NCBI GenBank assembly: GCA_027297425.1 | Contig: JAPUIC010000018.1 | Location: 1 to 5,322, forward strand | DNA: 5,322 bases | Source of the DNA: Nitrososphaerota archaeon | GTDB taxonomy: Archaea > Thermoproteota > Nitrososphaeria > Nitrososphaerales > JAPUIC01 | Direction: 5' to 3' | Shown here: positions 1 to 5,322 of the stretch, in pieces | Numbering within the stretch: position 1 is the stretch's first letter | Layout: every line of letters begins with the position of its first letter | Notes under the pieces: generated by a model | The model's input: the letters and a program-made list of their open reading frames with translations, nothing else | Databases searched by the model: none | Told to the model about the DNA's origin: nothing | Position numbers and translations under genes: made by a program

Positions 1-167
1 GGTATCTTGAATTTGTCTAAATTCTTTCGTATATCCTCTACAGCCGTTTTATCGACAACATTCCCAATGAGCATAACTCTGGCAATAGGAAACTCTCTAA
101 TGCCAACATAAAGGGCATCCAAGCTATCACCCAGTGGGGCCAATAAAATATACTTCTTCGAAAACAC
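1..167 (-). CDS. 5' part of a Rossmann/CARF-like protein of unknown function (truncated by window edge)
   Basis: Reading leftward from a GTG at 167-165, 55 codons are open to the window edge. The frame is closed by a TAA about eight codons upstream, and GTG is the only usual start codon between that stop and Met32. The visible protein begins with a beta-strand-like stretch (YILLAPLGDS, residues 6-15), then a helix, a second strand (ARVMLIG, residues 29-35) and a charged helix ending in DKFKI. A strand, Gly/Asp turn, helix, strand pattern with a lysine-rich helix is typical of Rossmann-like N-terminal domains. It reminds me of archaeal HFX_2341/CARF-type regulators, which begin with a similar APxG turn. 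That family call is from memory and weak; the reading frame itself is better supported, because it has a TATA-like box upstream. The remainder of the gene lies outside the window, so no function can be assigned. Confidence 0.55.
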   Translation of the reverse strand, partial: MFSKKYILLAPLGDSLDALYVGIREFPIARVMLIGNVVDKTAVEDIRKNLDKFKI

Positions 168-210
168 AATATTATAGTAAATAATGTGGTATTAGAGGTT
201 ATTCCTTACC

Positions 211-224
211 AATTAAATATATTC
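211..224 (-). promoter_or_regulatory. putative TATA-box promoter of the truncated leftward gene
   Basis: On the minus strand this AT-only core reads gaatatatttaatt and lies about 45-55 nt upstream of the GTG at 167. Archaeal transcription usually starts about 25 nt after the TATA centre, which would leave a leader of roughly 20-25 nt. An imperfect inverted repeat (ggttattccttacc, 197-210) lies directly between this box and the gene and could be an operator. The spacer 168-294 otherwise shows no gene and no clear terminator for the methyltransferase gene that ends at 295. Confidence 0.35.
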
Positions 225-294
225 TTTACTACATTACCAGTTATCTATCCGGAGTGATTTGGCATACCCTATCGGCCGAGTTAAGATTAGTAGG

Positions 295-1254
295 TTATAC
301 TGATCCTAGTTGGACAATTGAGTACCATTTGTCGTCATCTGTAAAGCTGTTCTGAATTTTTAGAGCACTAGCCTCCGCCATATCAGATATGAGCGGTATA
401 GTCAACTTGTATGAGTTCTCAGTATGGATATAGTCATCCTGTGAGAATGTAAAAGTCTCGCCGATGGATTTTATCTTTACACTACAATCCTTCTTGCAGA
501 CGAGATGCATTTCGATCCGGCGTTCATCTTCATTATACAGGGCATGATGAACGAAATCATCCAAGTCAAAATCACCATCAAGCTCCCGGTTTATCCTAGT
601 TAGTATATTCTTGTTGAATTTCGCGGTTACTCCATTCTTGTCATTGTAGGCAGCTCTCAAAATGTCAGGGTCCTTGTGAAGATCGAACCCAATTAGAAAT
701 GTATCCCCTGGATTCATTGTTTTCTTAACCATCTTTAAGAATTCGATCGACTCACTGGGTTCAAAGTTTCCTATGCTAGATCCGAGGAAGAGGATGATTT
801 TACTGCCTGATATTTTGTTCTCATTAATGTAGTCTTGTACAGCGTTGAGACCGGTCTCGTATTCAAACGGGATACCAACAAATGTCAGGTTCGGATAACC
901 TGCGGATAGAATACGGGACGCTTCATCTAAGGCTGTAGGCGAGAGATCTACGGCAAAGTAGTGAAGCGAATCATGTGCCTCAAAGATTGAGTCTAATAGT
1001 ATCCGAGTCTTCTTAGAACTTCCACTACCTAATTCTACAAGTGAAAAACTAGATCCATTATTCTTGACTATTTCTTTTTGATACTTTCCAAGTATCGCTG
1101 CTTCCAATCGGGTTAGGTAATATTCTGGTTGGGCACATATTTCTTCAAAGAGTGTTGAGCCGAGTTTATCGTATAAGAACCTGGGTGAAATCGATCTTTG
1201 TTTTTCATTCAACCCAGATCGAATAGCGGATGCGAAACTTTGATCCTGACGCAT
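295..1254 (-). CDS. egtD: EgtD-like L-histidine N-alpha-methyltransferase (hercynine-forming)
   Basis: A cytosolic, SAM-dependent enzyme of the EgtD family (Methyltransf_33/DUF2260), which trimethylates the alpha-amino group of histidine to hercynine, the first step of ergothioneine synthesis. The 319 residues match the usual length of about 320. Family motifs appear in order: SPRFLYD (23-29), PEYYLTR (43-49), the SAM-binding ELGSGSSKKT (74-83), an acidic strand end at Asp103, GSSIGNFEP (158-166), GFDLHKD (189-195), AAYNDKNGVTAKFN (201-214), RRIEMHL (245-251) and TENSYKL (278-284). Residues corresponding to the histidine-binding set of the mycobacterial enzyme are kept: Tyr28, Tyr45, Asn163, Tyr203, Met249, Glu279 and Ser281. 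The ATG at 1254 has a TATA-like box about 31 nt upstream, fitting a nearly leaderless mRNA, and leaves a normal N-terminal extension. No EgtB sulfoxide synthase lies in the window, so whether the pathway goes beyond hercynine is unknown. Family assignment is firm; the exact substrate is inferred. Confidence 0.9.
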   Translation of the reverse strand: MRQDQSFASAIRSGLNEKQRSISPRFLYDKLGSTLFEEICAQPEYYLTRLEAAILGKYQKEIVKNNGSSFSLVELGSGSSKKTRILLDSIFEAHDSLHYFAVDLSPTALDEASRILSAGYPNLTFVGIPFEYETGLNAVQDYINENKISGSKIILFLGSSIGNFEPSESIEFLKMVKKTMNPGDTFLIGFDLHKDPDILRAAYNDKNGVTAKFNKNILTRINRELDGDFDLDDFVHHALYNEDERRIEMHLVCKKDCSVKIKSIGETFTFSQDDYIHTENSYKLTIPLISDMAEASALKIQNSFTDDDKWYSIVQLGSV

Positions 1255-1280
1255 GTAAAATTTTCAACTCTTAACAATTA

Positions 1281-1290
1281 GATATATCAT
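1281..1290 (-). promoter_or_regulatory. putative TATA box of the egtD-like gene
   Basis: On the minus strand the sequence reads atgatatatc, centred about 31 nt upstream of the ATG at 1254. With the usual archaeal spacing of about 25 nt from TATA centre to start site, transcription would begin only a few bases before the start codon. This agrees with the absence of any Shine-Dalgarno-like sequence (the bases before ATG are gaaaattttac). Confidence 0.45.
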
Positions 1291-1322
1291 AACGGGTCTC
1301 TTCGCAATCTACGTGTTTTTTT

Positions 1323-1339
1323 AAGTGAACAATTCGCTT
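1323..1339. promoter_or_regulatory. near-perfect inverted repeat in the divergent promoter region
   Basis: The 17-nt sequence aagtgaacaattcgctt has two 7-nt arms around a 3-nt centre. The arms match at six of seven positions, and the seventh would be a G-U pair in RNA. It lies between the two divergently transcribed genes, upstream of both putative TATA boxes, which is a typical place for an activator or repressor site. Function is inferred from symmetry and position only. Confidence 0.3.
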
Positions 1340-1380
1340 CGACTAATATGTGTTCTGTTGTATGGAATAATTAGTTCTAG

Positions 1381-1395
1381 TGACGTCACATATGT
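1381..1395. promoter_or_regulatory. two abutting 8-nt palindromes upstream of the reductase promoter
   Basis: TGACGTCA (1381-1388) and ACATATGT (1388-1395) are both perfect palindromes and share one base. They end directly at the T-tract that leads into the putative TATA box of the rightward gene. A dimeric DNA-binding protein there would sit next to the preinitiation complex. Eight-base palindromes arise fairly often by chance, so the adjacency and the location are the main support. Confidence 0.3.
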
Positions 1396-1397
1396 TT

Positions 1398-1408
1398 TTT
1401 TAGTATAC
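1398..1408 (+). promoter_or_regulatory. putative TATA-like promoter element of the SDR gene
   Basis: The sequence ttttagtatac is centred about 24 nt before the ATG at 1427 and follows a run of seven T. The spacing would place the transcription start at or next to the start codon, in line with the lack of a Shine-Dalgarno motif (agaacaATG). The match to a TATA box is only moderate. Confidence 0.35.
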
Positions 1409-1426
1409 AGGTAGATCTATAGAACA

Positions 1427-2188
1427 ATGTTGAGGGGTAAGGTCGCCATTGTGACTGGAGCGAGCAGTGGTATAGGGCAAGCAATTGCTGACATTTACTC
1501 AAAAAATGGCGCGGATGTGGTTTTAGCAGCTAGAAGTATCGAGATCTCTAGATCTATTGCGAAGAGACTCAGGAGACGAGACCATACCGATCCAGTAGCG
1601 CTTGAAATCGACGTTGAAAAGGAAGGCGACCCGCAACTTCTTCTAAAAGAGACGATCAAGAGGTATGGAAAAGTCGATATTCTAACAAATGTTGCTGGCT
1701 TCGCTATGAAGGACGCCCTCTGGAATAAGGCATTTCACTCAGTAAGCGATGAAGAATTACTCAAAGTTCTGAACGTGGATCTTCTAGGGGCTTTTAGATG
1801 TTGCAAAGCTGCGATACCACACATGAAAGCGCGTAGTTCTGGCGTCATAATTTGTATCTCGTCGACTCCAGCCATAGCTGGATATGATAAAGGTGCACCA
1901 TACACTATCGCAAAGGCAGGAATCCTTGGTATGGTAAAACATATAGCTTACGAGTATGGTCAATTCAATATCAGAGCCTACGCACTAGCACTTGGGAACA
2001 TAAAGACTCCCAAGACTTTCGATCATTTAACCAAAGAACAGAAACTCAAACTAACTAAAGAGGCACCTTTGAGACGGTGGGGTAGTCCTGAAGAAGTAGC
2101 CGGTACTGCTTTAATCCTCGCTTCAGAGCATGCGAGTTTCGTTACAGGACAGACGATAGTAGTAGATGGCGGAACAGTTATGAGATAG
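1427..2188 (+). CDS. short-chain dehydrogenase/reductase (SDR), FabG-like classical type
   Basis: A cytosolic NAD(P)-dependent oxidoreductase of the classical SDR family; 253 residues is the normal length. The Rossmann glycine motif TGASSGIG spans 10-17. Arg36, just after the second strand (VVLAARS), suggests preference for NADP(H). The acidic residue that positions adenine is in EIDV (60-63). NVAG (88-91) stands for the usual NNAG. The catalytic tetrad is complete: Asn116, Ser146, Tyr159 and Lys163 (YTIAK). The C-terminal part has PLRRWGSPEEVA (214-225) and GQTIVVDGG (241-249), both typical of FabG and glucose/alcohol dehydrogenase relatives. Such proteins are often annotated 3-oxoacyl-ACP reductase, but archaea generally lack a bacterial fatty-acid synthase, so another alcohol or ketone substrate is likely. 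It is transcribed away from the egtD-like gene across a 172-nt spacer. The substrate cannot be read from the sequence. Confidence 0.93.
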   Translation: MLRGKVAIVTGASSGIGQAIADIYSKNGADVVLAARSIEISRSIAKRLRRRDHTDPVALEIDVEKEGDPQLLLKETIKRYGKVDILTNVAGFAMKDALWNKAFHSVSDEELLKVLNVDLLGAFRCCKAAIPHMKARSSGVIICISSTPAIAGYDKGAPYTIAKAGILGMVKHIAYEYGQFNIRAYALALGNIKTPKTFDHLTKEQKLKLTKEAPLRRWGSPEEVAGTALILASEHASFVTGQTIVVDGGTVMR

Positions 2189-2347
2189 ATGCACTCAAAA
2201 CAGTCCACTCGCAGTGGTGGGGTACATATGAGGGTCGAATTTTCATTTGCAAAATCCTTCAAGATTATTTTTACATCTGTAAAGTATTTTAATGACTTCT
2301 TTGCTATTGATAGATGCAAAGCATTTATTGCTATATCATATAATTAG
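2189..2347 (+). CDS. doubtful small ORF (52 aa) filling the SDR-copA spacer
   Basis: An ATG follows the reductase stop codon with no gap, and the frame stays open for 52 codons to a TAG, 12 nt before the copA start. An internal ATG at 2228 would give 39 residues. The peptide is basic and rich in Phe, Ile and Ser, for example MRVEFSFAKSFK and RCKAFIAISYN, with one Cys and no recognisable motif or convincing membrane segment. Against it: it overlaps the putative copA TATA element and T-rich terminator-like tracts, it has no ribosome-binding site, and I recognise no homologue. For it: placement flush with the upstream gene, and an open frame of this length is not very likely by chance in such AT-rich DNA. 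I treat it as a hypothesis, not a confirmed gene. Confidence 0.2.
   Translation: MHSKQSTRSGGVHMRVEFSFAKSFKIIFTSVKYFNDFFAIDRCKAFIAISYN
2205..2217 (+). other. short hairpin after the SDR gene
   Basis: CCACT and AGTGG form a 5-bp stem around a CGC loop, 17 nt after the reductase stop codon. T-rich stretches follow at 2239-2248 (aattttcatt) and 2266-2272 (tattttt). Archaeal termination mainly needs T-tracts, so the reductase transcript may end in 2239-2272, with the hairpin as an optional 3' stabiliser. Alternatively transcription reads through into copA. Confidence 0.25.
2314..2324. promoter_or_regulatory. small inverted repeat upstream of the copA promoter
   Basis: ATGC-AAA-GCAT lies a few bases upstream of the putative TATA element of copA. 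A related perfect palindrome, TTTGCAAA, is at 2246-2253, and both contain TGCAAA. Copper exporter genes are normally copper-induced, so an operator here would be expected, but no known archaeal copper-regulator consensus is recognised. Confidence 0.2.
2331..2344 (+). promoter_or_regulatory. putative TATA element of copA
   Basis: The AT-rich sequence ctatatcatataat is centred about 22-25 nt before the TTG start at 2360. This is the distance expected if the mRNA begins at or very close to the start codon. No Shine-Dalgarno motif precedes the TTG (gtgttaatagaTTG). It supports copA having its own promoter rather than depending on the reductase gene. Confidence 0.4.
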
Positions 2348-2359
2348 AGTGTTAATAGA

Positions 2360-4906
2360 TTGAGTAAACAGCAAGCCATTGAGGGAGAAAAACGTCTAGC
2401 CCTTAAGATTGGAGGTATGCATTGTGCTGGGTGCGCCGTAGCAATCCAGAAGTATCTGTCTACTATTGATGATATTAGTAAGGCCGAGGTAAGTTATGCA
2501 TCTGGGAAGGCAGTAGTTACGTTTGATTCTAGCAAGATAAATATTGGTCAGATCGAAGAAGCGGTAAAAGAGGTCGGATACCGAGTTGTATATGAGAAGA
2601 TCTCCCTTGCGGTCTCCTCCTTGAACGATCCTTCAGATGTGCAGTCCATAGAAAAGGCGATATCCAGACTAGAAGGCGTTAAGGATGTTTCAGCAAATGT
2701 AGTTACAAAGAAGGTACAGATCGAGTACAATCAAGCCTTAATCGCGTTGTCGGATCTCAGGTCTGTTCTCGGGAAAATGGGTTATGATGTCCTGAGTGAG
2801 GAGTTCGCTGCAAGTGAGGAGGAACTTGAGGCTAGGACCCTAAAGCGACTTGTGATAATAGGAGGTATCTTCTCAGTCCCGGTTCTGATTTGGGCAATGT
2901 TGACCCATTTCTCCTCCGGTTCATTTGCACTTGTCAGAGGGTTTGCCAGTTTTCCCTTGGCTTTTACACCCGTTTCTGCGATAATAGTTCTTGCTGCGGC
3001 ATCAGTAATTCAAGTTTTGCTCGGAAGCAGATTCTATCGTGGTGCTATCAAAGCTGCAAAGATGAGGACAGCCAATATGGATACTCTGATCGCTCTCGGT
3101 ACAACAGCTGCCTTCGGGATGAGTGTATGGTATACATTCCCACTTCCCAATTGGGACAACATCTACTTTGATGCGTCTTCTATAGTGCTTACCCTAGTCA
3201 TCTTAGGCAAATATATTGAAATTCGGACGAAGGGAAGGACATCTGCTACCATCAATAAGCTGGTCCAACTCCAGCCCAAACAAGCTACGATAATACGGGA
3301 TGGAAAGGAGATGGAATTATCGGTTGAATCTATCAGGACCGAGGATGTAGTCTTGGTTCGACCAGGAGGCAAGATTCCGGTTGATGGGATCGTTCTAGAA
3401 GGTGACTCCGCAGTCGATGAGTCGATGGTTACTGGAGAGTCTATCCCGAATCAAAAGAAGGTAGGTGACAAAGTGATCGGGGGCACTGTAAACAAAGAGG
3501 GATCCTTGAAGATAAGGAGTACGTCCGTCGGCGGAGATACGTTTCTCTCTCAAGTTATCAATCTTGTAGAAGATGCGTTGGGTAGGAAACCCCCACTTCA
3601 AAGGCTGGTCGACAAGTTTGCGGGCTATTTCGCATTCATGAGTATCATAGTAGCGATTTCTACCTTCACCTTCTGGTTCTATACACATGGCTTTTCGCCT
3701 GCACTAATTGCATTAGCGGTAATACCGGCTGTTGCAGTTCTAGTCGTTGCATGCCCCTGTGCATTGGGACTTGCAACCCCAACTGCGGTAACGGTAGGTA
3801 TCGGGAAGGGAGCTGAGAATGGAATTCTGTTTAAGGGAGGAGATGCCTTGGAGTCATCTAAGAACCTTAGCATGATGGTCTTTGATAAGACTGGAACTTT
3901 AACCTGGGGGAAGCCAGTAGTAGTCGATATAATTGCTTACAATAATAAGGCAAAGTCTTCTAAACCATCTTTAGAGAAGGATAGTAACTCTCTAGATAAA
4001 GCGCAACTCGAAGTACTCAGAATAGCAGCAATAGCTGAGAAGAATTCCGAGCACCCGTTAGCCCAATCCATTGTGAACAAGGCTAAGGAACACACGAGGA
4101 AGTTAGATGATCCTGGTGGATTCCGCAGTATCCCCGGTAAGGGTGTTTGGGCCAAAGTAGATGATCATGAGGTATACGTTGGTCAATCCAAGATGTTGGA
4201 AGAGCAGGGGATCAAGGTGAGTAACTATCGGGAAGATATCGAGAGGCTTCAAGGGGAGGGGAAGACTACGATCCTCCTAGGAATGGAGGGAAAGGTCGTT
4301 GGTCTATTAGCACTATTAGATACCCCTAAGCCGGAAGCGGCTGAAGCTATAGCGGAACTCAAGAGGTCTGGAATCGATGTTATGATGCTTACCGGAGATA
4401 ATGAAAGAACTGCCAAGACGATAGCTAGTCAATTGAGGATTGAAAACGTCAGAGCTGAAGTTCTTCCTCACCAAAAGATCGAGGTTATTCAGGAACTCCA
4501 AAAGCAGGGAGAGAAGGTCGGGATGGTTGGAGACGGGGTAAACGATGCACCTGCTCTTACTCAAGCTGATGTTGGATTTGCAATTGGGAGTGGTACCGAC
4601 GTTGCAATTGAGGCAGGTCAAGTAATACTGATGAGGGATGACATTAGAGATGTTGTCGCTGCGGTTCAGGTCAGCAAGAAGACGATAGGGAAGATCAAAC
4701 AGAACCTATTTTGGGCGTTTATCTACAATGCCACCTTGATCCCTGTAGCGGCAAGCGGAATACTTGAACCTACATTTGCCGGTATTGCTATGGCATTGAG
4801 TTCGATATCAGTAACATCTAGTTCTCTATTAATGAAGAGGTGGACGCCGCCCATAAAAAAGGCCATTGCAAAGGCTCAAAAGATTGAAAGAAAGATTGAA
4901 ATTTAA
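2360..4906 (+). CDS. copA: CopA, Cu(+)-translocating P1B-1-type ATPase
   Basis: An integral membrane pump that exports Cu(I) from the cytoplasm at the cost of ATP. Of its 848 residues, 12-78 form a heavy-metal-associated domain with the copper motif GMHCAGC (19-25); 81-146 form a second such domain without the CxxC. Membrane segments lie roughly at 162-182, 203-222, 241-260, 270-286, 420-441, 448-475, 782-800 and 803-822. The actuator loop has TGE (358-360), the phosphorylation site is DKTGT (Asp509), the nucleotide domain has SEHPLA (563-568), and the hinge has TGDN (678-681) and GDGVNDAP (724-731). CPC (465-467), Tyr789-Asn790 and M811-x-x-S814-S815 are the Cu(I)-specific transport-site residues, which separates it from Zn/Cd pumps. 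A Ser/Lys-rich stretch at about 528-547 looks like a loop extension. The start is TTG: the next Met (residue 20) lies inside the metal-binding motif, so it is too late. The 3' end meets or overlaps the cupredoxin gene. Confidence 0.96.
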   Translation: MSKQQAIEGEKRLALKIGGMHCAGCAVAIQKYLSTIDDISKAEVSYASGKAVVTFDSSKINIGQIEEAVKEVGYRVVYEKISLAVSSLNDPSDVQSIEKAISRLEGVKDVSANVVTKKVQIEYNQALIALSDLRSVLGKMGYDVLSEEFAASEEELEARTLKRLVIIGGIFSVPVLIWAMLTHFSSGSFALVRGFASFPLAFTPVSAIIVLAAASVIQVLLGSRFYRGAIKAAKMRTANMDTLIALGTTAAFGMSVWYTFPLPNWDNIYFDASSIVLTLVILGKYIEIRTKGRTSATINKLVQLQPKQATIIRDGKEMELSVESIRTEDVVLVRPGGKIPVDGIVLEGDSAVDESMVTGESIPNQKKVGDKVIGGTVNKEGSLKIRSTSVGGDTFLSQVINLVEDALGRKPPLQRLVDKFAGYFAFMSIIVAISTFTFWFYTHGFSPALIALAVIPAVAVLVVACPCALGLATPTAVTVGIGKGAENGILFKGGDALESSKNLSMMVFDKTGTLTWGKPVVVDIIAYNNKAKSSKPSLEKDSNSLDKAQLEVLRIAAIAEKNSEHPLAQSIVNKAKEHTRKLDDPGGFRSIPGKGVWAKVDDHEVYVGQSKMLEEQGIKVSNYREDIERLQGEGKTTILLGMEGKVVGLLALLDTPKPEAAEAIAELKRSGIDVMMLTGDNERTAKTIASQLRIENVRAEVLPHQKIEVIQELQKQGEKVGMVGDGVNDAPALTQADVGFAIGSGTDVAIEAGQVILMRDDIRDVVAAVQVSKKTIGKIKQNLFWAFIYNATLIPVAASGILEPTFAGIAMALSSISVTSSSLLMKRWTPPIKKAIAKAQKIERKIEI
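4881..4901 (+). repeat. tandem 9-nt repeat at the copA/cupredoxin junction
   Basis: AGATTGAAA occurs at 4881-4889 and again at 4893-4901, a 12-nt period. In the copA frame the copies encode the KIERKIE tail; in the cupredoxin frame they encode RLKERLK. Each copy carries a TTG in the cupredoxin frame (4884 and 4896), so the repeat creates two alternative start codons. Confidence 0.6.
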
Positions 4907-5321
4907 TTCGTTTCCAGGAATGTTGGCCATTGGCGTCGTAATGTTCGTTGTCATATTTCTAGGTGGTTTCTACGCCCAATCTGCTTTCAGCGAGTCCCTA
5001 CCACTCAAAGTGATCCATCTAACACCTAGGGATAATACAGTACCTACCATCCAGCAATGGGGCTATAATGGTACCAATCCAACTATAGAGATCAAAGTCG
5101 GGACTATAGTTAGACTTGTCCTTGACAATACTAACGGTCTCGCTGTTCACGACTTTGTAATAGAGGAAGGCATGGGGGTTCATCTAGTTCCTGATCTATT
5201 TCCTGGTCAGACAGGCACTGTAGAGTTTTTCGTCGGAGTTCCCGGTGAGTTCACATACTTTTGCTCGGTACCAAATCACCTGGAGTGGGGTATGGAAGGG
5301 ACTTTCACAGCTGTACCTTAG
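4896..5321 (+). CDS. membrane-anchored cupredoxin (type 1 blue-copper protein)
   Basis: A small extracytoplasmic copper protein, probably an electron carrier or copper acceptor. From the TTG chosen here it has 141 residues: a short N-terminus with one Lys, a hydrophobic segment at about 9-28 ([17 protein letters not shown]), then AQSAFSES, which could be a signal-peptidase site or merely follow a membrane anchor. The rest is a single cupredoxin domain with all four type 1 ligands: His85 in AVHDFVIEE, then Cys123, His128 and Met133 in [11 protein letters not shown]. The C-x4-H-x4-M spacing resembles sulfocyanin and copper nitrite reductase-like domains rather than classical plastocyanin. [15 protein letters not shown] is a typical early-strand motif of the superfamily. 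Start choice is open: TTG at 4866 or 4884 gives a more basic N-terminus, while ATG at 4920 starts 13 nt after the copA stop but leaves no positive charge before the membrane segment. The gene ends in TAG one base before the window edge. Overlap or close spacing implies co-transcription with copA. Confidence 0.9.
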   Translation: MKFNSFPGMLAIGVVMFVVIFLGGFYAQSAFSESLPLKVIHLTPRDNTVPTIQQWGYNGTNPTIEIKVGTIVRLVLDNTNGLAVHDFVIEEGMGVHLVPDLFPGQTGTVEFFVGVPGEFTYFCSVPNHLEWGMEGTFTAVP

Positions 5322-5322
5322 C

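Noticed and set aside
197..210. imperfect inverted repeat ggttattccttacc
   Set aside because: The arms are only 5 nt with a mismatch; too weak to list as its own element, so it is mentioned only with the nearby promoter.
528..600. possible frameshift or internal disruption of the egtD-like gene
   Set aside because: The frame is continuous and all family motifs occur in order at the expected spacing.
1427..2188. naming the reductase fabG
   Set aside because: FabG-like motifs are shared by many SDRs, and archaea generally lack the acyl-carrier-protein fatty-acid synthase that FabG serves.
2023..2319. 98-codon minus-strand open frame across the SDR 3' end and spacer
   Set aside because: Over half of it is antisense to the well-supported SDR gene, the protein shows no motif, and there is no promoter-like element for it.
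2890..3171. 93-codon plus-strand open frame inside copA
   Set aside because: Out of frame with the fully intact copA; the composition rich in Cys, Ser and Tyr is typical of a shadow frame.
3395..3688. 97-codon minus-strand open frame inside copA
   Set aside because: Antisense to conserved ATPase motifs; no recognisable domain and no start signals.
4316..4621. 101-codon minus-strand open frame inside copA
   Set aside because: Antisense to the hinge motifs of the ATPase, whose coding constraint explains the open frame.
1..5322. CRISPR array, tRNA/rRNA gene, insertion sequence or attachment site
   Set aside because: No regularly spaced repeats, cloverleaf-like segment, transposase-like reading frame or long terminal inverted repeats were seen.

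Overview
The window looks like a chromosomal segment of an archaeon, most likely a thaumarchaeon (Nitrososphaeria, soil or sediment ammonia-oxidiser type). The grounds are indirect. Start codons have no Shine-Dalgarno sequence but have TATA-like boxes about 23-31 nt upstream, as in leaderless archaeal transcripts. Arginine is written mostly with AGG/AGA, TTG and GTG starts are used, and a copper P-type ATPase sits next to a membrane-anchored blue-copper protein, fitting a copper-based electron-transport lifestyle. No rRNA or marker gene is present, so the taxonomy is an inference.

Layout. Positions 1-167 (minus strand) hold the 5' end of a gene cut off by the window edge; it starts with GTG and looks like a Rossmann/CARF-type protein. 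Positions 295-1254 (minus) hold an EgtD-like L-histidine N-alpha-methyltransferase, the enzyme that makes hercynine, the first intermediate of ergothioneine. Positions 1255-1426 are a divergent promoter region with TATA-like boxes for both directions, a near-perfect 17-nt inverted repeat and two abutting 8-nt palindromes. Positions 1427-2188 (plus) hold a classical short-chain dehydrogenase/reductase with an intact Asn-Ser-Tyr-Lys active site. Positions 2189-2359 are a spacer with a 52-codon open frame of doubtful status, a short hairpin, T-rich tracts and the putative copA promoter. Positions 2360-4906 (plus) hold CopA, a Cu(+)-exporting P1B-1 ATPase whose second heavy-metal-binding domain has lost its cysteines. 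Its 3' end probably overlaps a small gene (about 4896-5321, plus) for a membrane-anchored cupredoxin with a C-x4-H-x4-M copper site.

How the genes may work together. CopA and the cupredoxin almost certainly form one transcription unit: CopA would move Cu(I) across the cytoplasmic membrane, and the cupredoxin faces the outside, where it could receive, buffer or use that copper for electron transfer. The methyltransferase and the reductase are divergently transcribed from one spacer and may share regulation, but nothing in the sequence ties the reductase to ergothioneine or to copper. If the EgtD-like enzyme does make hercynine, a redox and metal-stress theme (thiol antioxidant plus copper handling) is possible but unproven. 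I found no mobile element, CRISPR array, tRNA or rRNA. The nearest thing to an undescribed feature is the combination of the archaeal EgtD-like gene, the structured divergent promoter and the two-gene copper unit; no clearly new system is visible.
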